Shown here: one piece after another, positions 25,512 to 37,124 of the stretch | Layout: every line of letters begins with the position of its first letter | Position numbering within the stretch: position 1 is the stretch's first letter | Origin: Nectonema munidae | Taxonomy: Eukaryota; Nematomorpha; Nectonematoida; Nectonematidae | Length of the DNA stretch: 64,000 nucleotides | NCBI GenBank assembly: GCA_030549495.1 | Contig: JAUIRK010000916.1 | Location: forward strand, 161,501 to 225,500 | Direction of reading: 5' to 3' | Translations under genes and position numbers: made by a program | Notes under the pieces: generated by a model | Databases searched by the model: none | Seen by the model: the letters and a program-made list of their open reading frames with translations, nothing else | What the model was told of the DNA's origin: nothing

Positions 25512-25910
25512 GGTCCTCGGACATTTCGCCCCATTATTTTCATAAGACAGTTCGTCCCATGGACAAATTCGCCCCATTATTTTCATAAGACAGTTCGTCC
25601 CATGGACAATTCGCCCTATTATTTTCATAAGACAGTTCGTCCCATGGACAATTCGCCCCATTATTTTCATAAGACATTTTGTTTCATGGACAATTCGCCC
25701 CGTTATTTTCATAAGACATTTTGTCTCATGGATAATTTTAAAAAATTTAGAGATAAAATAATTAATTTGAAATAATTTAATAGAGATAAAATAAACAAGA
25801 ATATAAATTTTTTTAATAATTTTACACATATAAGCAAAGATGGATGAAACAAATAGCCTGAGACAATTTGCCCCGGGCGAATGATCTATGGGGTGAAATG
25901 TCTTTCAACC
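25512..25910. mobile_element. MULE-type MITE with 42-bp tandem repeats
   Basis: Left end GGTCCTCGGACATTTCGCCC and right end (minus strand) GGTTGAAAGACATTTCACCC are inverted copies. The flanks GTTAGTTT (25504-25511) and ATTAGTTT (25911-25918) match at 7 of 8 bases. It shares the GGT start and array-bearing end of the elements at 20240 and 26842 but has its own repeat unit. Confidence 0.65.
25524..25735. repeat. Tandem array, about 42-bp unit, five copies
   Basis: Units hold the words ATTTTCATAAGACAG, TTCGTCCCATGGACAA and TTCGCCCC. Because 42 is a multiple of three, the minus strand stays open and would read a 14-residue repeat. I take that as a by-product of the array and not as a gene. The last two copies differ more. 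Confidence 0.8.
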
Positions 25911-26159
25911 ATTAGTTTAAATAATTTTTTAATTATAAGGGTTAGCTACTTAAACGTTGGCTTTTGCTGCTTATAAAAACTTGAAAATATCAAATAAACT
26001 CTAATTCTTTATGCCTCCTATTATTTTGAAATTATTCTAAGAACAGACGGTTCCATTTTAAAATAGTGAAAATTGCTTTATTAGTTTTTTTGTTTCCTTT
26101 CTCTCTTATGTTAATTATGTAGCAAATTTTCCAATTTTGAGTAAAAGGTAAGGTGCAGC

Positions 26160-26285
26160 GGGTGTATTTTTATTTACAATGCATTGATGTACCGCTTATG
26201 TCAAATTATGAACAAATTCGTATCGATAAGGAATCGAATCCAGAGGCTTCCGTGCTGAGTCCATCATCTCAACCACCCTGTCATG
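26160..26285 (-). repeat. tRNA-derived SINE-like copy
   Basis: On the minus strand an A-box-like GTGGTTGAGATGATGG is followed by a B box GGATTCGATTCC (26233-26244), with a tail ending AAATAAAAATACACC that resembles the tail of the other SINE copies only loosely. It lies inside the poly-C element nest. Confidence 0.5.
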
Positions 26286-26841
26286 CCACCCATATATCGG
26301 TGGTTCATATAAAGTAGGGGATATACGTCAAATTAGTTTTCAAAAAACTTAAGTTATGTTCTAAAATTTTTTTTAGTTTTTTTGTAGTTCTATAACTTTT
26401 TCTGATAGACTTTTTTTCCTTAAAAGTTATTATAAAAGGCAAATCATTGCAAAATGTTAAAAGTTATTTTACTTTTTGTAGCTTGTATCAATTTAGCTTT
26501 TAAACTATTTTTGAATGATGCTGAGTAAAATGAAATAATGCGATTTTAATTTTTTTGTTTTATTTTTGTTTGCACAATTATAACTTCATTTTATACCCTT
26601 GCCCCTGAATCAATCACATTTATTCATATAAACATCGCAGGGTGTCTAGTAGACTCTTTGCCTTTAGACTACATTCACTCATATAAAACTATCCAACCTT
26701 CAGTTATTTGTTTTCTCTATGAATCAAATATCCTTTCATCAATTCCTCTAATATGCCTGGTAGACTACTTCATTCTTCAAATGAAAAGCCTATTCCACCC
26801 CCTAACAATTTCGGATTTTTTTAATCTAGTTTATATTCGAT

Positions 26842-27403
26842 GTTTGTAGGTAAAAATGCCCCGGAAAAAATGCCCCCAATTAAAAAGTAGGAAAAAATGC
26901 CACCTAATTTTTGATTTTCATGATTTTTTTAAATTATATAAATATTTTTATTTGGTACCACGAAAGGCTAAATTTCTAAAATTTCTTAATCTATAGGTTT
27001 TTTTTCTTTATAAAGTTCTTGAAAACAATAGCAAAGGTGCAGATTTGTGGGAATGTGTTCTTAAAATCAGTTAAAACACTAATTATATTTAGAAAGTGTT
27101 CTGATACACACAAAGTCCAAAAATATTTGCTGTTTTATAATTTTTTTTGTATTTAAAAATTTTTCCTATGCTGAGTTTTTTAGTTTACTTTAATTAAATT
27201 TTAAATGTTTTAGATGAAAAGTTAACTTTTTGTTTTTTTTACAAAAAATCTTTATTTCACATATCTTTTAAAAAAAAATTTTTTTAATTTTATTTAATAA
27301 TTTTTTGAAATTTTTTGTGTTGGGACATTTTTTCCTAATTTTAAATTGCGGCATTTATTCTGGGGGTTCCTACTTTTTAATTGGGGCATTTTTTCTAGGC
27401 ACC
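26842..27403. mobile_element. MULE-type MITE (ATGCCCC family)
   Basis: Left end GTTTGTAGGTAAAAATGCCC and right end (minus strand) GGTGCCTAGAAAAAATGCCC are inverted copies; both continue into CCCCAATTAAAAAGTAGG. A perfect 9-bp duplication, ATATTCGAT, flanks it (26833-26841 and 27404-27412). The right terminus GGTGCCT equals that of the element at 20240, which ties the families together despite unrelated interiors. A partial relative is at 37801-37895. Confidence 0.75.
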
Positions 27404-27753
27404 ATATTCGATATGCAAATTTAATTAAAATATTTTCGCTTGAAGTATAGTATTTAAATTTACCAAATTTGTAAAAAAAAAATATAAAGTAGTCTTATAA
27501 ATATAGGACTTTAGGTATGCCCTGAATACACTCTATTTTAAACGATTGCTTGAACATTTGGTCTCCCGTGGTATTTCCAGACCACTAATTTTGAAAATTG
27601 CAACAAAAAATTTCGCCCCCCCCCCCCCCCCCCCCCCCCCCAATAATTTTGAGGATGTGCGCCCCTGTTAGTCAATGGAGATGAATTGGCCAAGTGAGGT
27701 TTTTCAAAAATTATTCTTTGTTAAACGTTGTTTCGGTGAATGATTCATACGAA

Positions 27754-28140
27754 CGAGGGTTGGGAAATCGGAGTCAGTGGTGCCGTTATCGGAATAGGTT
27801 ATTTTTAAGTACTAAAAATATTTTTTCTTTGAGTATTTAAGAAGAAAAATAGACTAAATTTATTAAGTTTTTAAGTACTGTAAATCAACAAATTTTTGCA
27901 GAAGTTAAATTTTCGCCAATTGTGAATTAAAAAAAGTTCGCGTAGTGTTTTTTTCGGGAGCAATCATATATATTTTATGAAAAAAGGTTTCAGATTAATA
28001 TATTAGCGATTTTATTTTGCGAAATATCAGCTTTTTGAGAATTTCACAAAAATTTCATGATTTACATTATTTAGATTCGAAGTAGGATTTTTGTAAGTAT
28101 ACTAGGAGTTTGATATTTTCCCTCCGACTCTCGAGCCCTG
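27754..28140. mobile_element. hAT-type MITE
   Basis: Left end CGAGGGTTGGGAAATCGGAG and right end (minus strand) CAGGGCTCGAGAGTCGGAGG are inverted copies. Flanks CATACGAA (27746-27753) and ATTACGAA (28141-28148) match at 6 of 8. The interior includes GCGAAATATCAGCTTTT, also present at 48370-48400. Related fragments are at 1450-1680 and 48240-48450. Confidence 0.65.
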
Positions 28141-28312
28141 ATTACGAACTGATCAAATAAGCAACTAATTAGAAAATAATACATAACTATCTATATAAAA
28201 ACATGATAATAAATCCTTAAGATCGAAAAATTCCGATTAAAATTAAAGATTAAAGTGGATTCAAGAGGATTTCACTAAAAACTCATGTCATTCGTGTCAC
28301 GATTAATTCCAC

Positions 28313-28600
28313 CAGAGACGCAGATCCGAGGCGACCCCCCCCCCCCTCCACAATGTGAATTTGAAGAAATCAATGTCATCTCTTCGCTTTTTCGCCCCCC
28401 CCCCCCGCCGAACAATTTTCAATTTTCTGAATTATATATCTTTTTTATAGTATTTATTAGACTTGTTTGTCTTCTGAGTAGATTTTCGACATTACTTTTC
28501 TTGTTTTAAGGTTAAGTCTTAGAAAACTATTAAATAAAGTCTTTGAAAATTATTAAAAAAGTTTGCCCCCTCCCCAAAATTTTGAGGATGTGCGCCCCTG
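28313..28600. mobile_element. Poly-C hAT-type MITE, compact copy
   Basis: Starts CAGAGACGCAGATCCGAGGC and ends GGATGTGCGCCCCTG, matching both ends of the 21246-27667 element. Two C tracts (28337-28347 and 28395-28407). This copy shows what the uninterrupted element looks like (288 bp). The flanks do not match. Confidence 0.65.
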
Positions 28601-28744
28601 ATAAAAATGTAATACACTTTCTTATATTCTATTTAAAATGGACAAATTTAAATTATTATATAGCCAGCCCCATTAAAATCAGTTTGCCCCCCCCCTCCCG
28701 TACTTGAAGTGAAGGGTGGGGTTAATTTAAACAATCAAGTCTTA

Positions 28745-29415
28745 TTCTAGAAATCAAATATATAGCATCTTTATCCTTAGATATTCCTTTTATTTAATGT
28801 TTTAGTTTTTTTTTATCAAGATTTCTTAGAATAGTTGGCAATGTTTTTACACTTTGATTTACATTTATGTTAATAAAACTTAGTACCAGTAATATCATTT
28901 TCATGTAATTTTTAGCGTATAACTTAGGGATTGGAAAAGCTTATTTATATTAATGTAAAGTTTGTAGAATATTTCTTCCAAAAATTTTAAACCTTCAATT
29001 TCTATTTAAAATGGCCAAATATTCACGAATACATACATGTCCATTCATAGACCCATATTCTAAATAAATTTTCAAACAATTTATTTTACTGGCTGAATAT
29101 ATGTGTAGGTAGAATACGATTATATAAGATGATTCTTTGTTTTTCTGTGTTACTAATCAAGTTTGGTAACATTTCGTTGATAAAATTTTTAGAATTTAAT
29201 TTTAAGCAACACTGCATTTAAGTAGAGTAATCAATCCAACCAGCCAATTTATTTGATATGAACCAGGCCTGTTGACAATTAGTGAGATGAGAGGCTGAGG
29301 AAAATATTTTAGCTTCCAATCAATATTGCATCGGATAGTGGGGTTGCCAAATAAATCTACTGTCGGATAAATGAGGTCTAACCGTGTTACCAGTGAGTCT
29401 TCTAATACAACAAAA
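28745..29415. repeat. Dispersed repeat, copy A
   Basis: Aligns by eye along most of its length with 62640-63045. Shared words include ATTTTCATGTAATTTTTAGC, GTATAACTTA, GGCCTGTTGACAATT and CAATATTG-ATCGGATAG-GGGGTTG. Fragments recur at 45720-45800 and 46060-46120. No coding capacity and no defined ends, so the class is unknown. Confidence 0.65.
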
Positions 29416-29574
29416 ATTTTCGGCTTAGCGGTCTAACTATAATTTTTTAATAGTTCAGGGTCTCATTTAAAAAAAATAAATCAACATATAAACTACTGTA
29501 ATAAAAAATTAACACCATTGTTTATTCAAAAAAGGTCTGAATAATCTAAATCTCAATGGGGTGGATGGCATCTG

Positions 29575-30425
29575 CTTTGTCAAAATTTGGCTTTTTTAGC
29601 CAATGCAACTTTTATATGATCACTCACTTCAAATATGTTAGGGATTTGGTTTCAATGGCAAATAGCATCGAAAACGCTTGTTCGCACTCATATGTAGTGG
29701 CAAATCGAATCAGCTTTCAGAGCAATCTTTGCAAGCATAGGACTCTCACATTTCAATCGAAAAATCGCTATGAGATATTTCAGAAAAACATGTTTTGCAC
29801 CTCCTCAACCATTAACCAAATCAATAAACTGTTCTTTATGTTCGAAAATCGAACAAAATTGTTCTCGTCAAAGAATGCAATTATCCCAGCTTAATTTCAA
29901 AAGCTGTCATTTATTTACTACAATCGAGTACTCTGATCTCTTTTCCTTCCAGCGAAAGGTTAAAGAAATTCATAGATTCAAATATGTTCACTAAAAATGA
30001 TAGGAATATACGAAAACGGATATCAAAAAATTCTACATGCATGTCTAGTTTGCCTTCCAGAAATTGCTGGATTTCTTTCCATAGTATCGCTTGGAAAATT
30101 TTCCTTTAGAAAGCCACCTCACGTTTGAGTGCAACAAGTGTTTTTCAAATTGAAAACAAACAAGATTCGAAGCATTTACTATAATGACTTCATTGAAAGC
30201 ATTTTCAACTCGCGTATGATTTTATGACTCGGCGCATTGAGTACCAATTAAATCTGGAGATTTTTGCTTAGCCAAATTCCGACTCAATACCATGTGCTGT
30301 AAAAAATGTTATCACTTTGGCAAATGTTTCTCTTACGGTGTCCTATTATTGAGTTATGCAAAATTAAAAAATTGTCTACCAGGTTCTTGTCATATACATA
30401 TTGTACGTAAACACACGGCTTAGAT
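29575..30425 (-). pseudogene. hAT transposase remnant, ZBED5/SCAND3-like
   Basis: Read on the minus strand, in order: DTVRETFAKVITFFTAHGIE (about 30275-30335), the region around the second part of the catalytic core; LLHSNVRWLSKGKFSKRYYG (about 30095-30155), which matches the family hallmark LLHTEVRWLSRGKV; TAFEIKLG (about 29895); and YECEQAFSMLFAIETKSLTY (29635-29700), matching the dimerisation pattern CE-GFSALT-IK-K. These are separated by several frame changes and stops, so no product is possible. The N-terminus with the BED finger is not seen. The fold-back MITE starting at 30440 lies directly upstream of the remnant and may have split it. Distinct from the hAT lineages at 16633 and 21688. 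Confidence 0.75.
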
Positions 30426-30439
30426 AAGTTTGCATGCAG

Positions 30440-31296
30440 GGTGTCTGGTCAAAACGGCCAAAACCAAAACGGCAAAAAACCAAAACCAAAACGGCCAAAA
30501 ACCAAAATGGCCAAAACCAAAACGACCAAAAACCAAAACGGCCAAAAACCAAAACGGCCAAAAACCAAACGGCCAAAAACCAAAACGGCCAAAACCAAAA
30601 CGGCAAAAAACCAAAATGGTCAAAACCAAAAAGGCCAAAAATCAAAAATTTACAAAAAGTTGAATCCAGTCAAATAGTTTGATTTCGGGCAAATAAGGAT
30701 AAATTTCAATTAAATTTCCTGATCCAAATTCACTCAAATGACATTTTTTTTTATCAAATTCACTCAAATCTGGTGTTTAGTAGCAATTTTTTTGTCAGTA
30801 TCTTAACAAGAAAAGTTATCAGCACAAATTGTGTAAATTTTAGTTTAGAAAAAAGAGAGTCCTGTACATTGATTTGCCTATCCTTTTATCCAAAATACCT
30901 TGACATATCAAAAAATTTATTGTTTGATAACTATTACAATCATTAGAAGTTGTAAAATTTGTTTGCTTTGCTATTTAAAAGTTGTGTTGTTTAGATGTTA
31001 ACTTTCATTATCAGCTATGCAATTCACTATTTGGGTTGGGGCTCGTATAAACACCAGATTTGAGTGAATTTGATAATAAAAAAAAGACATTTGACTAAAA
31101 TTGGATCAGGAAATCTAATTGAAATTTATCCTTATTTGCCCGAAATCAAACTATTTGACTGGATTCAACTTTTTGTATTATATTTTTTTTTTGGTTTTGG
31201 CCGTTTTGGTTTTTTTCCGTTTTGGTTTTTGGCCGTTTTGGTTTTGGCCGTTTTTGTTTTTGGCCGTTTTGGTTTTGGCCGTTTTGACCAGGAACC
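30440..31296. mobile_element. Fold-back MULE-type MITE (CGGCC family)
   Basis: Left end GGTGTCTGGTCAAAACGGCC; right end (minus strand) GGTTCCTGGTCAAAACGGCC. The first part of each arm is a tandem array of CCAAAACGGCCAAAAA-like units: about eleven on the left (30450-30640) and about six on the right (31190-31290). The arms then continue into about 130 bp of near-identical inverted sequence (30650-30777 with 31049-31175) around a 270-bp centre. The termini match the 20240 element with CGGCC in place of CGTCC. The 9-bp flanks do not match. The array creates long open frames on both strands that are not genes. Confidence 0.75.
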
Positions 31297-31925
31297 GTAA
31301 ACTTCTTAGCACATTCAATATATCTTTGCAGCAAGGTAATATCAGCCATTCTGTTATGTTGTGGGACTTTTTAACAACAGATATTTTTTGAAACTTTTCA
31401 AACCATGCTTAATATTTTTCAAAAACATTCAGATGTTATTTATCAAACATAAATTTGTGCAATCTTTGAAACAATAATTTTGTTTACGAAATCGAGTGCT
31501 TCACTACCAGCGCAAGTTTCAATTGACGGGCTATAAAAAAGTGGATGCTAACACTTCAGAATACAAAGAACATTTATGTTCCTCTTCCACACCAGACGTT
31601 AATGCAGTAAAACAAAATTTTAAGTATGAGTTGTCTTATTTCATTTTTTAGCCATTAAGAAAAATGCACATTTACAAATTAGGCCTGAAAAGCTTAATAG
31701 AAAAAATAGCACTCAATTCAAAGACTAACTTATTTATTCTTTTTAAATGTGATTTATTGACAAAAATGGCTAATGACCCAATATGGGTGCAATATTTTGT
31801 GAAAAAACGATTCATTCAGTGTCCCCTTCTCGACCCCGATGGAACTTCTTCGCGGACTTCAGTTTGAAAACCTGAGCTAGAAGGTTGATGCAATAGGAAT
31901 TTCAAACAAGGTAATTTGACTTCAT
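31297..31925. other. AT-rich DNA, no supported gene
   Basis: Could contain the rest of the hAT remnant that ends near 30425, but I could not find its motifs. A 67-codon plus frame at 31664-31867 has no motif. Confidence 0.4.
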
Positions 31926-31929
31926 AGAA

Positions 31930-32101
31930 TCGGTGTAATTGTAGTGGGATTAAGAGCTTACAGTGGAAGTATAATGGCGGGTAATAATGGTAGTGTGTTC
32001 ATTGGACAAAATTTCTTTTATAATAAATTTTGAAGAAAATTATATAAAAAAAGCCCCCCCCCCCCCCCCCCATTTTGAAGATATGCCCCCCCCCCCCCCT
32101 G
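31930..32101. mobile_element. Poly-C MITE 3' part with shared flank
   Basis: GTGTTCATTGGACAAAA followed by ATAATAAATTTTGAA is shared with 46700-46745, then two C tracts and the terminus CCCCTG. A truncated or rearranged member of the poly-C family. Confidence 0.5.
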
Positions 32102-35095
32102 TTCCTCATATATTTGTTTTTTTCTTATTGTATTATATTAGTGATTTGAAAGAGATAAAGGTTCAGTCACTACTAAAAAAAGATCAACTCACAATAAAAT
32201 ACAAAATACATAGGCTAACTATATAATCTAGGATAAGAATTTTAGTCGTTAAATAAAAAGCAAAAATATTCCAATTCATTATATATAAACTATAGTTTTA
32301 TGCAACAGTACTAAAAATGTGTTGACTCCTGCAAACCTTTTCGCAATTTCTGAATCACACATATCTTGCAAAACACATCAACAACACATCAATGCGTGTA
32401 AAAGATTGATTTTCAAGCAATTCATATATATATTCTTAAAAGACATGATTTTATCGTATCGATTTAAAATTTTATTCTTAAGTACACACGAAACTTATAT
32501 TAATCAGATACTGTTATTTCACTTTTCACCTAATACACGTGCACGTGTGCATTAGCCAAGATTCAATGTAAGAAAACAAATTTTTTTTCAACTGAACGGA
32601 GCAATAAAAGCTTACTCCCTACTAATTGGATTATAAAACTTTTTGTAGCACGGATAAAACTTTTAATAAATTATTCCTCTACTAATTAAACTTCACAAAG
32701 ATATAAAATGTTTTAAACGCGAGGAATGAAAGGAGAAATATTGTCACTTGAATCTTCACAGTTCAGTTTCTTATGAAGCCAATTAACAAGATCGGAACCT
32801 ATATTTAAAGAACAAATACATTAACTAATATTTCATTTGTCGAAAAAATTTTTACCAGTGAAAACGCTCGGTATTTTGGAAAGAAAACCTTTAACTGTTC
32901 TTACAGTAATGCCATTGTTCGATTCATTTTGCATTAAACCTATCAACTCTTCAATCTAAAATAGGCGTAAAGAAAAATCGTTTAGACCATATGAATAGGC
33001 CAGTAGCCAGAATTTTTTTTAGGAACGGCTAAAAATAAAAATATATTAGCAACAGGGTTCCAAACGCTCTTTCTAGAATTGAAAAAAAAGACAATTTCGA
33101 ACTAAAAAAAGATAGTTTAGAAGTAAAAATGGTATATATATATGGATGAGGAGAGAGGTAAAAATTTTTTTTTATAAAAAGCCATGCTAATTTTTGCTAG
33201 CAAAAAATTTGGACCATTATTTCCTAGTATCAAAATGTCAACAATAACTAAATGATGAGATAAGTATATGTATATATATATAAAATTAGCCTTTTTTAGT
33301 GTTGTTGTTATTGACCCACAGATCGCATTATCTAATTAACAGCAGAACATATTTTTTTTGGATTAAGATTTTAGATTATTTTAGTTAATTTTGGGTGATG
33401 ATTTCAAATATGAAATCCATTTTTTTCTAGTAGGTCTAAGTTTTTAGCCATAGCTCAAATTTATTTTAGGCTGTACTATATAAATAGTTCATTTGTTTAT
33501 AATATTTTGTTGAGTTCTATAACTTTAATTCTTAAATTAGTCAGCGTTTTTTAACAAAAAATAACAGAAATATTAAAATAAACCATGAATAAGTTTTTTC
33601 TTACAAGCGCGCCAAGAATGTCTGATGTCATAACTCTCTTTTTGAATACTCGAACATTAGTCAGCCTTAATATTTTAATATCTTTCCTCGGTGACATTGA
33701 TATTTTTATGAAAGTGTTCTCCATGTTCATCCCAAATCATCCAAGATTAGCAGGAAATTCATTAAGATGGCTTTTAATAAAATGAATTTTTAGGATCCTA
33801 TTGGAACCTAAAAGATGAAACATTCATGAAAATCTTCGAGTAAATCTTTGAAATTTACATATCTTTTACTTTCTAGTAATAATTCTTGCTTTTTTTCTAT
33901 TCAATTCATTCAGTTGATAAAGCAATGACATCTTATTAATTTTCTAGTTTATGTTACATGGAAAATAGAGATTTTATTTATCATAACCTAAGCTAGAAAA
34001 TGTTTTTTATATAAACTTAAAACGACTTTCTTCACAAGGATGTCCTTTAACAAGTTGTTTTATCAGCTCTAGCTTGATTGAAGTAGAAAAATGATCTTCA
34101 TCTCAACATTGGTCGATGTATAACATTATTTTCTCCAACAGTGAAACTTTTTTTTGACAGTTTCTGTTCGGAATGTTTTTTTGCTTGGCTATCCAATAAC
34201 ATGGATACTTTGTAATCTCCTTGTTGAGCAAGGAAATAGTTGATCAATTAAAAATCAACAGACAGTATTTTCAAGTTCAGTTTTTTGGCTGGACCCCGTG
34301 TTGACCCTTCCACATTAAATACCTATTTTGCTGGATTTATAATTTACTCGAACCTTTTTATAATTTAATTTTTTGAGTGGGTTTTGCATCTAGGGGAAGA
34401 AATATCTCTCTTATCTGGACGGGTGAATCTTAGACCAAAAGCACTCTTAATTTGATTTTCATTCATTGAAATAATTCATAGAAAAAAAAGTAAAACATAT
34501 GTATTTGGTAAATTGGAAAATTTATAAAAAATTATCGATTTAGAAACTTGGCCCTTGTTTGGCCACCTCACTTTTGAAAATCTAGAACCGCCACTGTATG
34601 CGACCCAGATTAAAAATAAGAATTAAGTTAAAACAATCTCATTCAAATACTATGTACGATACGTAGTGATTAAATTATGCTTTTTGATTTTTCTTAGCTT
34701 TTAAAGGCTTAACGACGATACACAACAAACACTGTACATGTTCTCTATCTGATAGAATAAGTAGTTTTAAGCATAACTTTCTGAAGAATTTATCCTCAAT
34801 TATTATTATTATCGATTAGAATAGATCATTTCTGAAAGACTATACAAATACATAAAGGTGAATGGAGCTGAATTTTTTTAGCATTACCATTATGAGTGCT
34901 GTTATTCTCACGGATATTATCATCTATTATTTATATGTCAGAGGAACTTCAAAAACAATATAAACAACTCCGTCTTTTGATATTTAAAAAAATTCTTTTA
35001 GACTTTTCTATAGCACAAACTATATATTTCTAAATTAGCTTTACTAGATATCCTGTCCATATATACGGATGTTTGTGATCTAAAGGTAAAAAGTA
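32102..35095. other. AT-rich DNA, no supported gene
   Basis: Short frames only. TA-rich microsatellite at 33130-33145 and 33265-33285. A hAT-type end (minus strand CAGTGGCGGTTCTAG) lies at 34575-34597, without a partner. Confidence 0.5.
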
Positions 35096-35099
35096 AATA

Positions 35100-35236
35100 T
35101 ACAGTGGGGTATTTTCATCAAGAAGGCACAAGTGTGCGGCTTGTATCGAACCATGAAGAAAGTAGGCTCGATGCGGGATCGACTCCAAACCATGAGTTAT
35201 CGAAACCCAATATCTAACCAACCTTACTCACGCCCC
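35100..35236 (-). repeat. tRNA-derived SINE, copy 2
   Basis: On the minus strand: A-box-like GTAAGGTTGGTTAGA, then B box GGAGTCGATCCC (35175-35186), then the family tail TTGTGCCTTCTTGATGAAAA followed by TACCCC. The tail matches copies at 14530 and 59477. The head differs between copies, as expected for old tRNA-derived insertions. Confidence 0.65.
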
Positions 35237-36270
35237 CTAAAAATAATCGAAGAAAGATAATTGAAAGGATATCTAAAAATAATTGAAGAACCAAGTTTGA
35301 ACTTTATTTTTGATTCTAAAAGATTATTATTATACACTTGAATGTCTACTATAATCAGCGGAAGAAAAGAAACTTACGGAAAGAAAGTCGATCCTTTAAC
35401 TTGCCTTACTGTGAAAACGTTAATTAAGCTAATGATGGTACGATTAATCGCAATGTACATATAGATAAGAGTCGTGCTTTTTTCAAGTAGGGGGAAATTT
35501 ACTACACTTCCGATTCCTTGAAATGGGTAAAGCCTCGGAAAGGATGAATAATAATAATCAAGGCTGAGGAGCAGTTAAAATCTAAGAGGTTTCAACGGTT
35601 AATCTAAATGTTTGCCAGCGTTAGATATTACACAAAAATTGTTGTGCTTACATTTTAAAGGAATTTCTTTTAATAAATGAAAGATATCTTGAGAAGCTAC
35701 TAAAGGAAGAGGGTTATGGGCTTCTTTATTTTCAGGGTCCCTTAAATTTTACATGATTTGGAAATTAAATCTAGACTTTAATTTTAAGTATTTAGACATA
35801 CCTATGTGTTTGAAAAATAAGTCTTACGCTATTTAAGAGAGAGAATAGTTTAAAATATGTTATGGAGGCTTGAAAAGATTTCGGGTGAGAAAAACATTGC
35901 AAATAGAGCGCCATTTTGTTCAAAGGTAGACAGACACTTGACTCTATAGATCAAAGGGTTTAAATCTAAAACAAAACCTGCCTTGGCAAACTGTAATAGA
36001 TGGCCGAACTATGGAAAAACGTTTATTTCGAATTTAATTTATAAATATTTAAACGTGCCGACTACGTTTAAATCGCATCATTATAATGACTGTATTTTCA
36101 CTACAGGGGTTATTTGGAAAAAGGAAATCTCATGCTATAGTATATTACCAAAACTTTATGAAATCAAAAGTCTTGACAGTTACTTGAAATTAAGATTACG
36201 AGGTGGTGAATTTATAATCACCCTGGTATGATAGGAAAAAGGGTTCAAATGGATGCATGAAATAAAGTGA
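35237..36270. other. AT-rich DNA, no supported gene
   Basis: An 82-codon plus frame (35983-36231) has no recognised motif. Confidence 0.45.
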
Positions 36271-36273
36271 GTA

Positions 36274-36305
36274 CATACATGCATATATATATATATATAT
36301 ACATA
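36274..36305. repeat. TA/CA microsatellite
   Basis: Alternating TA with CA interruptions. Confidence 0.8.
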
Positions 36306-37124
36306 TAAATAAATACTAGCATCTATAATACATATAAAATATAAATAGAGAATATAGATGGCGGCTACATAGCAATCATATTGGGTGAAATGAAGAACGG
36401 AGAGATTAGAGTGTTCGACGAAATATGATTTATCTATGCCAGCAAACGCATAATCTGTGATAATTCAAAGGCGAAAGTAAGAAGAATATATTTAAGGAAA
36501 TTTAATTAAAAGGCAAAGTATTTTCATAAGATATGAATCTCTTAATTTGACAGTGAAATAAATGAACCTACATACTCACGCAACATAATAAATATTGTAT
36601 ATATGGTAGTGGTGTTGGTACTTTTTGTTAGCATTTATAAAATCAAAAAGAAGCAACATTAGAAAAGAACACTATGCCATCGTATAAAGCAGTTTTAATG
36701 GAAAATGAAATTAATAACATTTTATTTCACTAACTCTGTATTTTTAATAGTTCCTTGGGAAATTATTGCAAAAATTATTTGTTGTCTGGACTCCAAAATA
36801 AAAAATATTAGCAATAAAGAAGAAATGCAGCTTCAATGGGTATGAATCGACATCCCAAAGTTTTACAAGTATAACCATTAAGAGTGTCCACATTTTGCTA
36901 GCCAATCAGTACGATCAAAAAAGTAACGAGTCTAAATATTTGTCCTATGCTTTGAAAAGATCAAAATTGAGAAATACAATCGATAATGATACTACCCTGT
37001 CCACTGAGCGATCTTAAATAGTAGCATAGCAACCAAGTCAGATTTATTGATAAATCAATTGCATCCCAAGAAATTCTAAAATGGTATGAAGGATTAACTC
37101 AAAATTCCAATTGTATTGATCAAT
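36306..37124. other. AT-rich DNA, nothing recognised
   Basis: No repeat or coding signal that I can support. Confidence 0.45.

Larger units (their letters stand above)
21246..27667. mobile_element. Poly-C hAT-type element that hosts a transposon nest
   Basis: Starts CAGGGGCGCACATCC (21246) and ends GGATGTGCGCCCCTG (27667), exact inverted copies. TTAGTCAA is duplicated exactly at 21238-21245 and 27668-27675. The element's own sequence seems to be the poly-C-bearing parts near both ends, as in the compact copy at 28313-28600. The roughly 6.4 kb span is filled by later insertions: a hAT element (21688-24787), a hAT MITE (24808-25001), two MULE-type MITEs (25512-25910, 26842-27403) and a SINE-like copy (26160-26285). 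Confidence 0.75.

Noticed and set aside
25500-25829. 109-codon minus frame with a 14-residue repeat
   Set aside because: It follows the 42-bp tandem array of a MITE; low-complexity by-product and no start context or homologue.
29556-29894. 112-codon plus frame
   Set aside because: The minus strand of the same stretch carries hAT transposase motifs, so this frame is a shadow.
30376-30682. Several overlapping open frames of Lys/Pro/Asn- or Phe/Gly/Trp-rich repeats on both strands
   Set aside because: They arise from the CCAAAACGGCC tandem array in the MITE arm; all frames are open because the unit lacks stops.
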